Source: Perognathus longimembris pacificus
Taxonomy: Eukaryota > Chordata > Mammalia > Rodentia > Heteromyidae
NCBI RefSeq assembly: GCF_023159225.1
Contig: NC_063168.1
Span: 54,167,398-54,231,397, forward strand
Direction: 5' to 3'
Length of the DNA stretch: 64,000 nucleotides
Under the pieces are notes generated by a model that saw only the letters and a program-made list of their open reading frames with translations, was not told where the DNA came from and did no database searches. Below are positions 38,092-49,344 of this stretch, piece after piece (the first letter of the stretch is position 1; each line of letters opens with the position of its first letter). The translations under genes were made by a program, and so were the position numbers.

Positions 38092-38344
38092 AGAGGCAGT
38101 CTGCTCACATATCTACTCCCAGCAGAGCTACCAATGGGCAAGCAGGGAAGAAAGCAGAGGCTGGTGTTTAGGGGCCAGGGAACTTAACTGTAAGATTGTC
38201 TAAGTCACACCTGAAGACCTGGCTCCAGGGTCAGAAGATCAATCTTTGGGAAAGGGCCATGCACCTGTAGTACTCTATCAATGTTCTGCAATCAGAAAAT
38301 AAAATCTAAATGGCACTTGTTATGCTTAAATGTATACCGTGGTG

Positions 38345-38720
38345 GATGAAAAATATTTTCAAACTATTTGCAGTTTCTTCTGTTAAGAAGTAGTACCTGC
38401 CCTCCTATCTTTTAGATAAAGTCTCAGCCTGTAACTCGCTTTGACTAACAGAATGTGGCAAAAGGGGATGTGTGATTTCTAATTCCTGGTCTCTAAGGCT
38501 TCATTACTTTTCTTGCTCCATCACCAGATGAGAAGGGAAAGGCCCTTCTGGCTAGCCCAGCTGCGCTCCCCACATGTGAGTGATGTCCAGATGCAGTGAC
38601 CAGCCAGTTGACCACAGAAACTTCACAATCAACACACAGAACTGTGAGAAATAAAATGTTTGTTGTTTTCGAGGACTACTTTTAGAGGTGGCTTGTTATA
38701 AAGCAAGAAATAATTGTAAC
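38345..38720 (+). mobile_element. MLT1-type LTR remnant
   Basis: The 3' part (cacagaactgtgagaaataa, aatgtttgttgtttt, then a polyadenylation-like AATAAA) and the middle (ccaccagatgagaagggaaa) resemble a MaLR/MLT1 solo LTR. Only the LTR is seen; no coding region is present. Confidence 0.5.
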
Positions 38721-38824
38721 AGGTATATATTGTTAATTTGCATAAATATGTCAGGGAGATATAAATTCATATTTGCTGATTTATTTTGTGGATATAAAAT
38801 CAATGGAACATTACTTTAAAATAC

Positions 38825-39055
38825 TGTAGCCAAAAGAGCACAGGCTTTCAAAGAACACAGACTGAAGCCTTAGACCCTGTTCCACCCCTATAGCTAGGAA
38901 CACCTGTGATTTTTCACAAATAACTTATTCTTTCCACCTCCATTTTCCTATCTATTAATACCTCATGCAGTTAAAAATGATAAAATAAAAACAAGAATGA
39001 AAATGTTCTGCAAATAGCAAGGCACATTGCATATTTAAATGTTGGCGCTATTATT
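38825..39055 (+). mobile_element. MIR-like remnant
   Basis: The order agagcacaggctttcaaaga, ccacctccattttcctatct and aatagcaaggcacattgc follows the MIR consensus in sense. Diverged. Confidence 0.45.
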
Positions 39056-39155
39056 GTATGTTACATACTGCTTAAAGATTTTCTTGTTTATCTTCCTCCC
39101 CATATCTCTTGTATCAATGTATATGACTTCAATTTCTCTATGCATGCCAGCATTT

Positions 39156-39159
<4 letters not shown>

Positions 39160-39192
<33 letters not shown>
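39160..39192. repeat. (CA)n microsatellite
   Basis: About 16 CA units. It creates the Thr/His run in the frame at 39039-39251. Confidence 0.95.
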
Positions 39193-39194
<2 letters not shown>

Positions 39195-40804
39195 CATAGA
39201 CTCACTAATAGTTCCCATTTTCCCTTTTGTTACTGGGCAGAGACCATATAAGGCCCAGAGTCACCAATTCTTATCCCTTTCCACCTTTCCCAAAAGGTAT
39301 GAAGAGCTGCCAGTAGCTGACAGGTCATGATACCAATAGAAAAAGATGAAAAAAACATGACAGGGTGCCAGGAACTCTCAACCAGATTGACTAGGAAATT
39401 AATAATGGCCAAAAGTGTATCACATACGAAAATTTTGTCTCTACAGGAAGAGGCTCAGGGGACTAGACACAGAAGAGCCCAAAGTCAAGGATGGGCCATT
39501 AAGAAAAGGCAGAGATGCTTCATGACAAAAAGGAATAATCTGCTCTTAGAAAGGTCAAGAGTAGGAGGGAAAAGTAGTACTTATCAGGGGTGGAAGTGGA
39601 AAGTGATTTCCAGACACGATAAGAACATCTAGAGTGTGCCACTTGTAAGGACTCAGTTCATGTTTCATGAGTGAGGAATGATGAATAAGTAAAGTTGAAA
39701 CACGTAACTCAAGACAAAATTCAGAAACTAAGCAAGAGGTCAGAGAGAAATAAGCAGCTAGGGGCATGGATGAGTGATACAGTCTTGTTGAGGAGAGAAC
39801 AGAAGGTGAATTCTTTTCCTAGTCTTAGAAAATATAACAAATTCTTTCAAAAAGAGATTGCTACTTCTACAAAAGGCTAATTCTCAGATCTGAAGTTTCA
39901 AATATTTTAGCTTATTCTGTCATAACTGAGCCTCCTTCTACCCAGAATTGTCCAATAATCAACTTTAAATTCCAACAACTCTAGGTTCTTAGCAGTGTTC
40001 TTTTTATGTAGGTAAATGTCAATAATCACAACAGGTTTTTATTATGCCTAAAACCAAGCTCTTAAAGAATGAACATTTCACATAGCTCACAGAGAAGAAT
40101 AAAGTTATACAGGTTTTTCCCTCTTAAAATACTACCACTATTGCTACATATTAGGGTTTCTTATTTTTATTTCCACAATTGTTTGAGATTTTCTTCTTAT
40201 CCAAATATGACTTCTCTCTCATCTTCCTTAATAAGTGGAAACCCACTAAATAGGTTAAGCTTGGATAAACAGCTTTAAGCCACAACCTGAGCATGTTCAG
40301 AATTTACCAACTCATTCAATATTAATGCAGTACAGAGGAAAAGAAGACATATTGCTGAATCATTTAGCTGGTGAGATAAGACTATAGGTGTGTAACGATT
40401 AATAGTATAAGGAAATATATGATTAATTGCTAAAATAGAAAATGATATGTCAGAAGTTCTCAGGGGGTAGGGTAGGTGTTAGTTGAAGCATGAAGATGAC
40501 GTGGATAAAGTGGAACTTAATTGGAGTCCTGCAGGATGAACAATATTAGAAAAGGTGGAATGGAGAGCAAAAGACAACTTCTGCTGGTCACATGGAGCAC
40601 AGTGCTCAACCGAGGGGTTCTTTATGGCCTGTGTACCCAGGCCATAAAAAGAAAGGGCCTGGGGGAGGAGTGTAATAGCTTTAAAGTGAGATGAGGAACA
40701 GTACCACCAATTAATGGCAGGAGGATAACAGAAACAAAACATTCTCATTCATATTTTTTTCTTTAACATGTAAACTTCTTGGCTAAGAGTCGGCTGTTCA
40801 TCAA

Positions 40805-40876
40805 TTCCTTCCTTCCTTCCTTCCTTCCTTCCTTCCTTCCTTCCTTCCTTCCTTCCTTCCTTCCTTCCTTCCTTCC
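40805..40876. repeat. (TTCC)n microsatellite
   Basis: About 18 uninterrupted TTCC units, a tract likely to vary in length. Confidence 0.97.
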
Positions 40877-40929
40877 ATCCTCAATAAGTACCAGATGACC
40901 ATATTACATCTAGGTAGTAGAGGCTATAC

Positions 40930-41160
40930 ATACTTTATGAAGGACACCTAAGTTAGGACTGAAGACTACAAACACCTCAAAGAGAAGGAGCTGTGATGGT
41001 AAAAGAGGGCAGAAGCTGTCTAGGTGGAAGGAAGTTACCCGGAAAGAGGCAGCTGCAAATGCAAAGGTCCAGAGCATGAGAAAGCTTGGGGAGTGGGCCT
41101 GATCAGGCAGGAACAAAGGCTGCATGTATAGCAAGGGCAAGGGACCAGTACGGGTCACTG
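40930..41160 (-). mobile_element. L2-like remnant
   Basis: Segments such as gcaaatgcaaaggtccagag and catgagaaagcttgg resemble the antisense L2 3' region. Diverged. Confidence 0.45.
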
Positions 41161-41740
41161 ACTATCTGAAATACAGGAAACTAAAGAGCTGTGAGAACCT
41201 ATAGTTTCTCTGCAAATCATTTACAGTGGAGCTTTGAATGATTTCCTTTTCCATGTTTCCAATTTCATCATTAGAGGCACATTTACCTTTAAGCATTCTT
41301 CAGTTGAATGCCTAAGTCAAAAATTATGCTGATAATCACCATCCTAAGATTCCCCTTTACTAGTCTTACAGATGATTGAGGATAAAATAGAAGGCATCTA
41401 ACTCACTTTTCTTTCCAACATTACATTTCTTTTAAGCATTACTGGTAGATGGCCATCCAAATGGAAAACCATCTATCCGGCACCATGGAGCTCAGTCTTC
41501 ATCAAGACATAGTCATTATCAGTCAGCATCACTACTTGTGAGATTCAGTAGGTTTACTTATAGCTACTACCCATTTGGAACCCCCAGAGGGGCTGAACAA
41601 TAGCCTACTTCATCTCCCATATGCAGATGTGCTAAATCACTTCTATAATAATGAGCTGATCCTTTTCCTCACTCAAGAACTACTTGCTAACAACTGGCTT
41701 AGCTTTGATTAATTAGGTTCTCCAATACAATTTACCACCT

Positions 41741-41781
41741 TTCCTTTTCTTTCTTTCTTCTTCTTCTTCTTTTTTTTTTTT
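41741..41781. repeat. Pyrimidine-rich (TTC)n/T tract
   Basis: TTTC and TTC units ending in a run of T. Confidence 0.9.
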
Positions 41782-42142
41782 AAATGAAGACCTTAAAGGG
41801 ACATCTGTTACCCTCAGCAATGCTCCATTTTTCTCCTCCAATGATTAGTGATGCCTTATTTGTGTGCACAATATATTACCCCTTTCCCATAAATTATTAT
41901 ATTCCAATGTCATAAGAAGGCTCTGGCATCACTTTAGCACATTATCTTCACAACAATCTTTGCATGGTTCTACGACAGAGTATAAAGGATATGTTTGAGA
42001 GAATCTTAGGTTTCTGACAGAACAAAAGGCTAATCCACAAAAGACCCAATGTCTCTCAAGAAAAGAAAGGAAAAAAAGTTAATTATCAGAACAAACTCTG
42101 GATGTCTACTCTAATTACAGACAAAAAAAAAAACACCTTGAA

Positions 42143-42482
42143 ACTTACTATGATGGTTAATCTTGATTGTCAACTTGATTAGACTGAGATGCCTAGGAGA
42201 TTAGTAAAGCACACCTCTGAGTGTGTGTGGGGGGGGGTGGATTTGGTGATTTCTAGAGATGATTAACAAGGAGATTAAGTAATTCCTCCTTCCCCCTCTC
42301 ATTTTTGGTCACTGTGATGACAAGAGCTGCTCTTCCCTGCCATGCCCTCCCTAGCCCTCACCCCCAAGGATGGACATGATACCTCTGAAACCAAGAGCCA
42401 AAATAAATCAATCCTTCCTCCCTTACTTTGTTTCGCTTAGGTATTTTATCACAGCAATCAAAGTATGACTAACACACTTACT
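42143..42482 (+). mobile_element. Unassigned old interspersed repeat
   Basis: The stretch from tgatggttaatcttgattgt to agtatgactaacac is flanked by acttact on both sides. It includes gccaaaataaatcaatcc, an AATAAA-like signal. It looks like a rodent solo LTR or LINE 3' end, but I cannot name the family. Confidence 0.4.
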
Positions 42483-43440
42483 TTAACTATTGACCTCATG
42501 TATTCCCAGCTTATCAAACCATTTCTCTCATCACAACTACTCAAACAACAAAGCCAGAAGTGCCTGTCTTTAGGCCTAGGACTGGAGGAGAAGAGGATAG
42601 AAATGAAGTTAAGGAAGGTAGAGTTTTAGCTGGATATCATGTGTAAAAGTAAAGTTGAAAGAAATATGATTACTTTCTCATAGAGATAACATAGTGACTT
42701 GCAAAAGAAGTAGTGGGGAAGTCATGGAAGAGAAGAGGATAGGAGGACAGAGAAGGGGAGCAGACTTCAAGTTATGTTTCTAAAATAGTGTACCCCAAAG
42801 CAAAGTACTAAGGACCAGCTAGCTCCACAGTGATACTTTTGCAGGCTGTCAAGGACAAAACCTAGTGGCGCTCATTGAAATGTTACCAACTTTACTCTCA
42901 CCAAGCCAGAAAGAGATACGTTTGTTACTTCTGAAAACATTATACAAATGCAGGTGCCTTTTTTGCCTTGGTAAGAAATGGATCTGGGTAGATGTGTGAT
43001 TCTAGATGTTGAAGGTTCCTGGAGAGTAGCTCTATGAATGTGTGTAATGTTTCACCACACACCGGACATACTGCTTAAGCACCTGTAAGATTTACTGCAG
43101 AGGATCAAATGACGTGTCCACTAGTGACAGACACATCACTACCTCCTTAGCTAGGTACAAGGGGCAGCTTTGTTTGTCTTGTTCCCAGCCTTCACAAGTA
43201 CACAAGCACCCTTACAGGAATAATCTATAAGGATTAATGACTTCACCTGATGACACCTGGCTCTGATCTAAGGAAACACATCTGTAAATACCAAGTAATG
43301 GTAACAGTTCAGTGATTTCACCAGAGAAACAGAAGTATTAGGTTTCCCAAGGACAAATCAGCTGCCTGCATTATACTGTACTTAGATGAAGGTAATAGGC
43401 AAGACAGAGAAGAAATGGGATGAAGCGATGACAAACCGAC

Positions 43441-43561
43441 CTTGCTGGCAGAGTGCAGCAGCCATCCGCTGTGAGTCGTACTTGGGTTTCGTAGCTGTCC
43501 AGGGGGCACACGGCCTGCTGGACAGGGGGGCACTCCACAGTGCTGCAGTCCACACTGAAAA
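43441..43561 (-). CDS. CRIM1: CRIM1 exon, cysteine-rich linker (probable exon 4)
   Basis: This 121-nt exon encodes about 40 ectodomain residues: VFSVDCSTVECPPVQQAVC, then DSYETQVRLTADGCCTLPA, with five cysteines. The acceptor is tttgcccctttcag and the frame enters in phase 1, giving CKP-V-FSVDC with exon 3. The exon leaves in phase 2 at CAAG|gtcggt, a donor with c at +3 in place of the usual purine and t at +6. The next exon begins with A, completing Arg. Other frames over this block are shadows. Only 1035 bp separate it from exon 3, while 19.5 kb follow. Confidence 0.95.
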
Positions 43562-44596
43562 CTGAAAGGGGCAAACAGAGAGGCACTGTTTACTGTGACA
43601 TTTACTTGCATTTTGAGTCCCCAAATGAAACAATGACTCTCGACTACTTTCTAAAGCTTCCCAGCTTTCCAGAAACTCAGTCCAAGTGCTGGTATTTTTA
43701 TGTCACTCAGTGCTATAGAACTGTAATATGTCCCCAATTTTCTGTGTAAGAGGGGGGACGAGACATGGAAGAGTTAAGATGAAGACGAGCAACAGTGGTT
43801 ACATGGATGGTGGCCAAGTGGCCAGAGAGGCAGTCCTGACAGCAGTTTCAGATGGACAAGGGATTGCTTTGCTTGAAGCATTTACCTAGCAGTAAAAATA
43901 AAGTAGTAATGATTTTTTATTTAAATGGAAAACTTTGACCAATTGTTAGAAACTTGTAAAGTGGAAATCGCTACAACCTAGACCATATTAGAAATGCTTC
44001 CACAAGAGCAAGGATGTTAGAAATCATACAAAGCAAGAAACAGCTGAGACATGACAACAAATCTAATACTGGCAAAGAAGGTGAGTAAACACTCAAAGAT
44101 AACCTAGCACATGCTATGAAGTAAAAGATGGGGAGAACTGGGAACGATTTGGGTTATTTCCTTGTTAAACTGGTGACATGGTGAGGTACATTTCTTACCT
44201 AAAACTAGTTTTGTTTTTTCTGTTTTATGTACAATTGCTTTTCAATGTAGTACTTTCAAGTAACAGATACACCTACAAATGCAGGCTCCATCCATCTCTA
44301 GGGGAACAAAGCAGGTAGCGGTGGTACCATAAGCTTAACCCACCTTCCCCTGCAAGCAAACTCCGAAAGAAAAAAAGACAGAAGAAAGAGACAAGGAACT
44401 GTGGTTTCCCTGAAGGCACTCATGCGCCAGGGAATTAGCCTTTTAATCTCTTGTAAGAAAGCCTAAGTGTCAGACTCAAAGTTTACTGGTGGCGATGCCC
44501 ACCTCTGTGGGAAAGAAGAGGCCAAGGAGGCTGAGGAGCACCCTGCTACCTTCTGATGCAAAGGGGCGAGGCTGCTGAGACAGAGCTCACGCGTAC
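43562..44596 (-). other. CRIM1: CRIM1 intron 3
   Basis: A 1035-bp intron without SINEs, L1 or long simple repeats. I see no other feature in it. Confidence 0.92.
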
Positions 44597-44839
44597 CTGG
44601 TTTGCACTCATAGAGGTCACAGCACTCTCCCGGCTTGCCTGAGGCTTTTGACACTAGAATGTTCAGGTATCCTGGCTGGCAGACTTTGCGCAGACAGCCT
44701 GCAGGGTCACACACGCAGCGGCTGGGCAAGGGGCAGCACTCCCCTGGAGGAGCATAGCCCTCGATCAGAACGGAATCTTCAGGACAACGTGGAGAGAACT
44801 GGACTTCACAGCGGGCCTTGGAGCAATCTGGCTTCTCTT
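44597..44839 (-). CDS. CRIM1: CRIM1 exon, cysteine-rich segment after IGFBP domain (probable exon 3)
   Basis: This 243-nt exon encodes about 81 residues. In order they show EEKPDCSKARCEVQFSPRC, GYAPPGECCPLPSRCVC, AGCLRKVCQPGYLNI and SGKPGECCDLYECKP, with twelve cysteines. Two PGECC motifs resemble the C-terminal halves of VWC modules. In the known protein this segment lies between the IGFBP domain and the first annotated VWC domain. The acceptor is ctctcccatttag (phase 1) and the donor CCAG|gtacgc (phase 1). The open frame runs beyond both splice sites (to 44463 and 44903) by chance. No break is seen. Confidence 0.96.
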
Positions 44840-45834
44840 CTAAATGGGAGAGAAAGAATTTAGCTTGTGCCCAGGGCAATGGGGGCACTTTTGTCAGAAG
44901 CACAGATGACCCTGAGGGTCTACCTACTCCCTAACGACCAGGGTAGAGGAAGAAATCTAGTGAAAATCTTCAGGCAGTTCAATCATGAAAATCTCTCTCA
45001 ACAGTGAGCCTCAACTTCCCTTTTTCTCAATCATCCTACTCATGTTGAACACATTGTTTAGTGCCATGCCCAGAGTGAAGAGAGGCAAAGAGAAAATCTA
45101 TGCATGGCACGGAAGAATCTCAAAAATTAGACGGAGGCATGAACGGACACATTTCTGAACTCAAGAGTTTTAGGGATTGTTCTTTGAAAATAGTATATAC
45201 TTAAATAGAGACATACTAATAAATTCTGGCAACTGCAGGGACTGAAGACCATGCTTAGCAGTAAACATGGAAGAATGTTGCCTCCAAATTCTTAAGTTTC
45301 AATGAGATGAATTTAGGACCATGTATTCCTATGATGAGCGGAATTCACATATAGCTCCCTACAAACAAGGTGTATGCTTCTACATCTCTAGCAGATGGAC
45401 CCCACCATCCTTTCTCTATTATGCTCTGCTGAAACACCTTAAAGATGGGGAAAGTAGGGTGAGTATCCAATTTTAGGACAGGGTAGCAAAGCTTTAGCTT
45501 CTCCAGCTCCAGTCTATAACTTAGTTCTTAGTATACACTTTAAAAAAAACCTAAGGTCCTTGAAGACAAGATCCATGTACAAAGATCATGTATTCCATGA
45601 TCTTTGAGGCAGGGAAGTTCAGAAGGTGTTAGGTGAGAGCAATGTCATGTAGGGCTGGGGCACTTGTCTTTCTTAAAGTCCAGTAACAGAATAAGAAAGT
45701 AGGATAAGACCCAAGATGTCACATTAGTTTAAGTCTTCTAATTTTGTAGGTAAAGAACTACTGGCAAAGGTTCAAGTGACCTGTGTAAGCTCAAGGATAA
45801 AATTATAACCTGTGCCTCCCTTCTTCTCTCTGTC

Positions 45835-46125
45835 TGGGGGTGCTGGAGTTTGAACTTGGGGCCTCAAGCCTTATCTCAACCCTTTCACTGTTAGTTTTTC
45901 AGATAGTCTGATATTTTTGCTTTGGCCAGCTTTAGACTATGATCCTTTTACCTCTGTGTGCACCAACAGGCATAGCTTGGTTTTGCCAGGGATAACCTTG
46001 CACTGTGATTTTAACTCTGCTAGGGCTGGCCTTGAATCAAGATCCTTCTTTCTTTGCTTCCTAAGTAGATGGGATTTCAAGTGTATGCCACACCGCTATG
46101 TCTTGGTATTACAAGAATAAACCTC
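45835..46125 (-). mobile_element. Old B1-like/ID composite SINE
   Basis: Left end ggtgctggagtttgaacttg (ID-type half, antisense); right end gtagatgggatttcaagtgt (B1-like head, antisense). A second aagctttagactatgatcct-like block lies between. Much decayed. The frame at 45917-46120 is this repeat. Confidence 0.6.
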
Positions 46126-46269
46126 TTTCCAAAACTAAGCCTGCTCCATTCCTCCAGTCATTTTTCTAACTCAGTTATATCTTTCACTTACTGGCTATCT
46201 TCTTAGTATAACTACTTCTTGCCTAACTGAAACATACTAATCAGAGGTTAGTCACACTCCACAGTTATA

Positions 46270-46760
46270 ATAAGAAGTTCATTCACAAACATTTATTGAG
46301 CATCAGTTCTTCCATCAGCTCAGCACAAGTTAGTAAAGAGAGAAAACAAAAACCCTGCCCTCATACAGGTTAATGGGGGACAGAGAAGTAATAAGAAAAT
46401 AAATTATACAGAACTAAAGGTGATGAGTACTTGAGGGGAGGGGCAGAAGAGAATAAGAGGGAGCTAGAACTCTGGTGAGAAAGAAGGACAGTTATAATTA
46501 GGACAGAATGGGCATTATGGAGGAGCTAAGGAGACTTTAAAGAGGGATGGAGCCAGGAGACAAGTGAAGAGTTCTTCCTAGCAGAGAAAGAGCTAGACAA
46601 GTTTGTGTCCCAGACAGAAGAAGGGGAGGCCAGTGTGGATGAGCAGAGCCAGTGAAAGATTCGATGGGAAAAGGTTAGACAGATAACAGGAGGATATGTT
46701 TAGTCAAGGGTCCTCAAGCCATTTTAAGTAGGATCTTTGGTTATGTAGGAGAAGGAGGAA
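46270..46760 (-). mobile_element. L2 3' end remnant
   Basis: Antisense L2 order: cacaaacatttattgagcat, accctgccctcatacaggtt, agaagaggggaggccagtgt-type sequence and ttaagtaggatctttgg. This explains about 490 bases of the gap upstream of exon 3. Confidence 0.6.
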
Positions 46761-47154
46761 TGTTTCAGAAAAATAGGCACACTCTTGGAATCACAGCACT
46801 TATAAATTTGAGGCAACAGCAAAGAACATTTGGGGAAGGTGAGATGTGAAGGAGATCAAAAAGGCCTTTGGACAGAAAACTAAGAAAAAAAATCAGATGA
46901 ATGTACTGTTTACCACAGCTGGGCAGCGGATGTGTTGAAGGCAGAGATGAGATGAGTCTAGACTCTAATGGCCATGTGACTTGTCTTCTACCACTTATCC
47001 TATGATTTTTGGAGAGACTACTACTTCATTGCCTCTGGCCTATCTTCTAGCCACTGTCAATGAGCCAATATCTAATAAGCAGCTTTTAAAGCAGAGTGGA
47101 AGGTAAGACAGGCTCCATCCTCTGAGCAAACTTCATTAACACAGGTGCTATGTG

Positions 47155-47300
47155 CTAAGGTCACAATAAGCCCTCCCACAAAGTGAGTTATTCTTTCATT
47201 CCAATTTTATGGATTATGAAACTAAAGTTGAGAAAGGTCAAGGTAATTGTCTGAGATCACACAGCCAGTAATGATGTGATGATGTGATGGTCCATCAAAC
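47155..47300 (-). mobile_element. MIR remnant
   Basis: The run attttatggattatgaaact, aaggtcaaggtaattgtctg, agatcacacagccagtaatg is the reverse complement of the MIR core. Confidence 0.55.
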
Positions 47301-49344
47301 TCCATTTATACTCCTCTGTGCTAACATGCCTCCTGTCCTAGACATTCACTAGTGTTGATGATATTCAATCTTGGCCTTGCCTTTCTTTCTCTCTTAATTC
47401 ACTTCTCTGTATTCAACTTATTTCCTGACCAGACTGTGGTTTCTGTTAAAGTTATTTAACTTAGCCAGACTCCTGCTCTCTCTTATCCATCCTTTTCCCA
47501 CTGAGAGCCACCTGGAACTCACAAAGCTTAAATTCTACTTTGTCTGGGCTCAGTTATCGCCAGTCTTAGGAGACTCTAACTATGCCACTTTCATATTACA
47601 AGGAACTACCTTGAGAAGAGGACACGAGGAAGAGAAATTCTTCTCTATGGGGTAGAACAAATCAAGGAGCTGAGGTGAGTTTGACTATGGGGATTATATT
47701 AGTTGGAGTTTGTAAAAGTTCACTCAGTAGGCAGACTGGTTATCTGGCAAACACATACACATTGTTTCATAATTAAGAACTTAGCTGCAAATAGCACTTG
47801 GTTCCTACATTTGACAATCTTCTGTAATTAACTTACTCTGCATCACATTCTATAATTTTGTTATTTTACAATTATTCAGAATGTATCATCAGACTTTTCA
47901 AACAAATGCTTCCACTGAAAACCAACATATTAGTTCTTGTTGGTTATCCAACTCTATTCCTTTTAACACTCTTAACATTGCCACCTCTTAAACGTATGAT
48001 TTGCAGTTCAAGCCATGAGAGATTTTAAGATCTACATTTGTGACATAGTGGGACAGGGCAGCCTACCACTGACAAACTGAACTATAAGGGCACTATAGAT
48101 TCCTTAGTTTCCCTCATTTGTTATAATTAGTATATAAGAGTTTTAGAGTTTAGACGGATCTAAGAATGTTCAGAACTATGGTTAAATCTTGTCAAATGTT
48201 TTTCCAACTGCTCTCAAGAGGATCATACAGACTTTTCGTTATAATTAATGTAATCTGGATGTTCAACCATGCCTGTGTTTTTAGAATAAATTCTGCTTTT
48301 AAAGAGTTTGCTCACTTTGACTTTCTAGTATTTTTAGATAGTTAGATTTATAAACTTTAGTAGTTCTCTCTCCCTCCCCTTCTCTCTGTCTCTCTTTTTC
48401 CCTGTCTTGTCTGTCTGACTCTGACACACACATTCTCTGTCTCAGTCTTGGTTTTAGTTTCAGAGTTATAGAAACTCTCCCAACAAGTTGTTTTCAGTAT
48501 TCTACCTCTTTTTCTGCTGTAAGCATTTTTTACAAACACAAGTTTTTTTATTCTCTAATGCTTTACACAACCCACTTGTGCAACTAGCTCTACTCAGTAC
48601 AGTTCTTAAGGAGGAAAGTCCTCTTCAGGTACTAGAATACTCAGGTGAACTACCTCTTATAACCATCTTTACAACATGAATTTTTAGTAAAAAGTAAAAA
48701 GTTCATCTAGAATTTCAAATTCACTTCAGACTTTACTGACCAGGGTTTCTTTTTGTACCATGTGTACAAATCTTTGTTTAGGGTTTCCAATTTCTTCTTT
48801 GCCTTTCCCATATTTTTTAGTTTTGTTGTGGTATTTTAATGTTAATACTTAGCTTACTTCTATTTCTCATTTTTTCTTTAAAAAGTAACATTAAATTATC
48901 TTAATGCTTTAAATACTACTTTGACTATATTCCAATTTTTATACACAATGTTCTCATTGTAAGTTATTTTCAAAATGATCTATAATTCAACATGGATTTT
49001 GCCTTTGAAATCTTGGGAATGTGCTACTAAGTTTTCTGTACAGGGATATTTCAAAAGGATTTCCTTTAGAGTTTTACTGATTTGTTGCCACTGGCTGTAT
49101 GCTACAATCTTCAACTTTTACTAATTTCTTGAAATGTTTTTTAATGTTTTGTTTTTAGCACCCATGTGCGTATATATTGCCTTATGACCAAATTCTAAAT
49201 GCATGACAATTTAGATTTCTAAACTCTATAGTGTTCTTATTTTGTAGCTGTCCTTTGCTTTTCTTTTTCCCTTCTTCCAATAGATTACTGAGAACTTTTG
49301 CTCACTGCATCCAGGCTTATACTCAACATGGCTACCACAGCATC

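Larger units (their letters stand above)
23906..43440 (-). other. CRIM1: CRIM1 intron 4
   Basis: A 19535-bp intron. Young SINEs occur only at 24152, 28639, 28942 and 35241. Ancient remnants (L1M, L2, Tigger, MLT1, MIR) and microsatellites are scattered through it and listed separately. Positions 24370-27680, 29150-31950, 33300-35220, 35460-37460 and 39200-40800 show no exon and no repeat I can name beyond simple tracts. The 137-residue frame at 30265-30678 has no recognisable domain. Confidence 0.9.

Noticed and set aside
43318..43633. Three minus-strand frames over exon 4
   Set aside because: Only one frame joins exons 3 and 5 in phase with the expected cysteines. The other two are shadows.
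44648..44863. Plus-strand frame opposite exon 3
   Set aside because: It is the antisense shadow of the conserved CRIM1 coding sequence.
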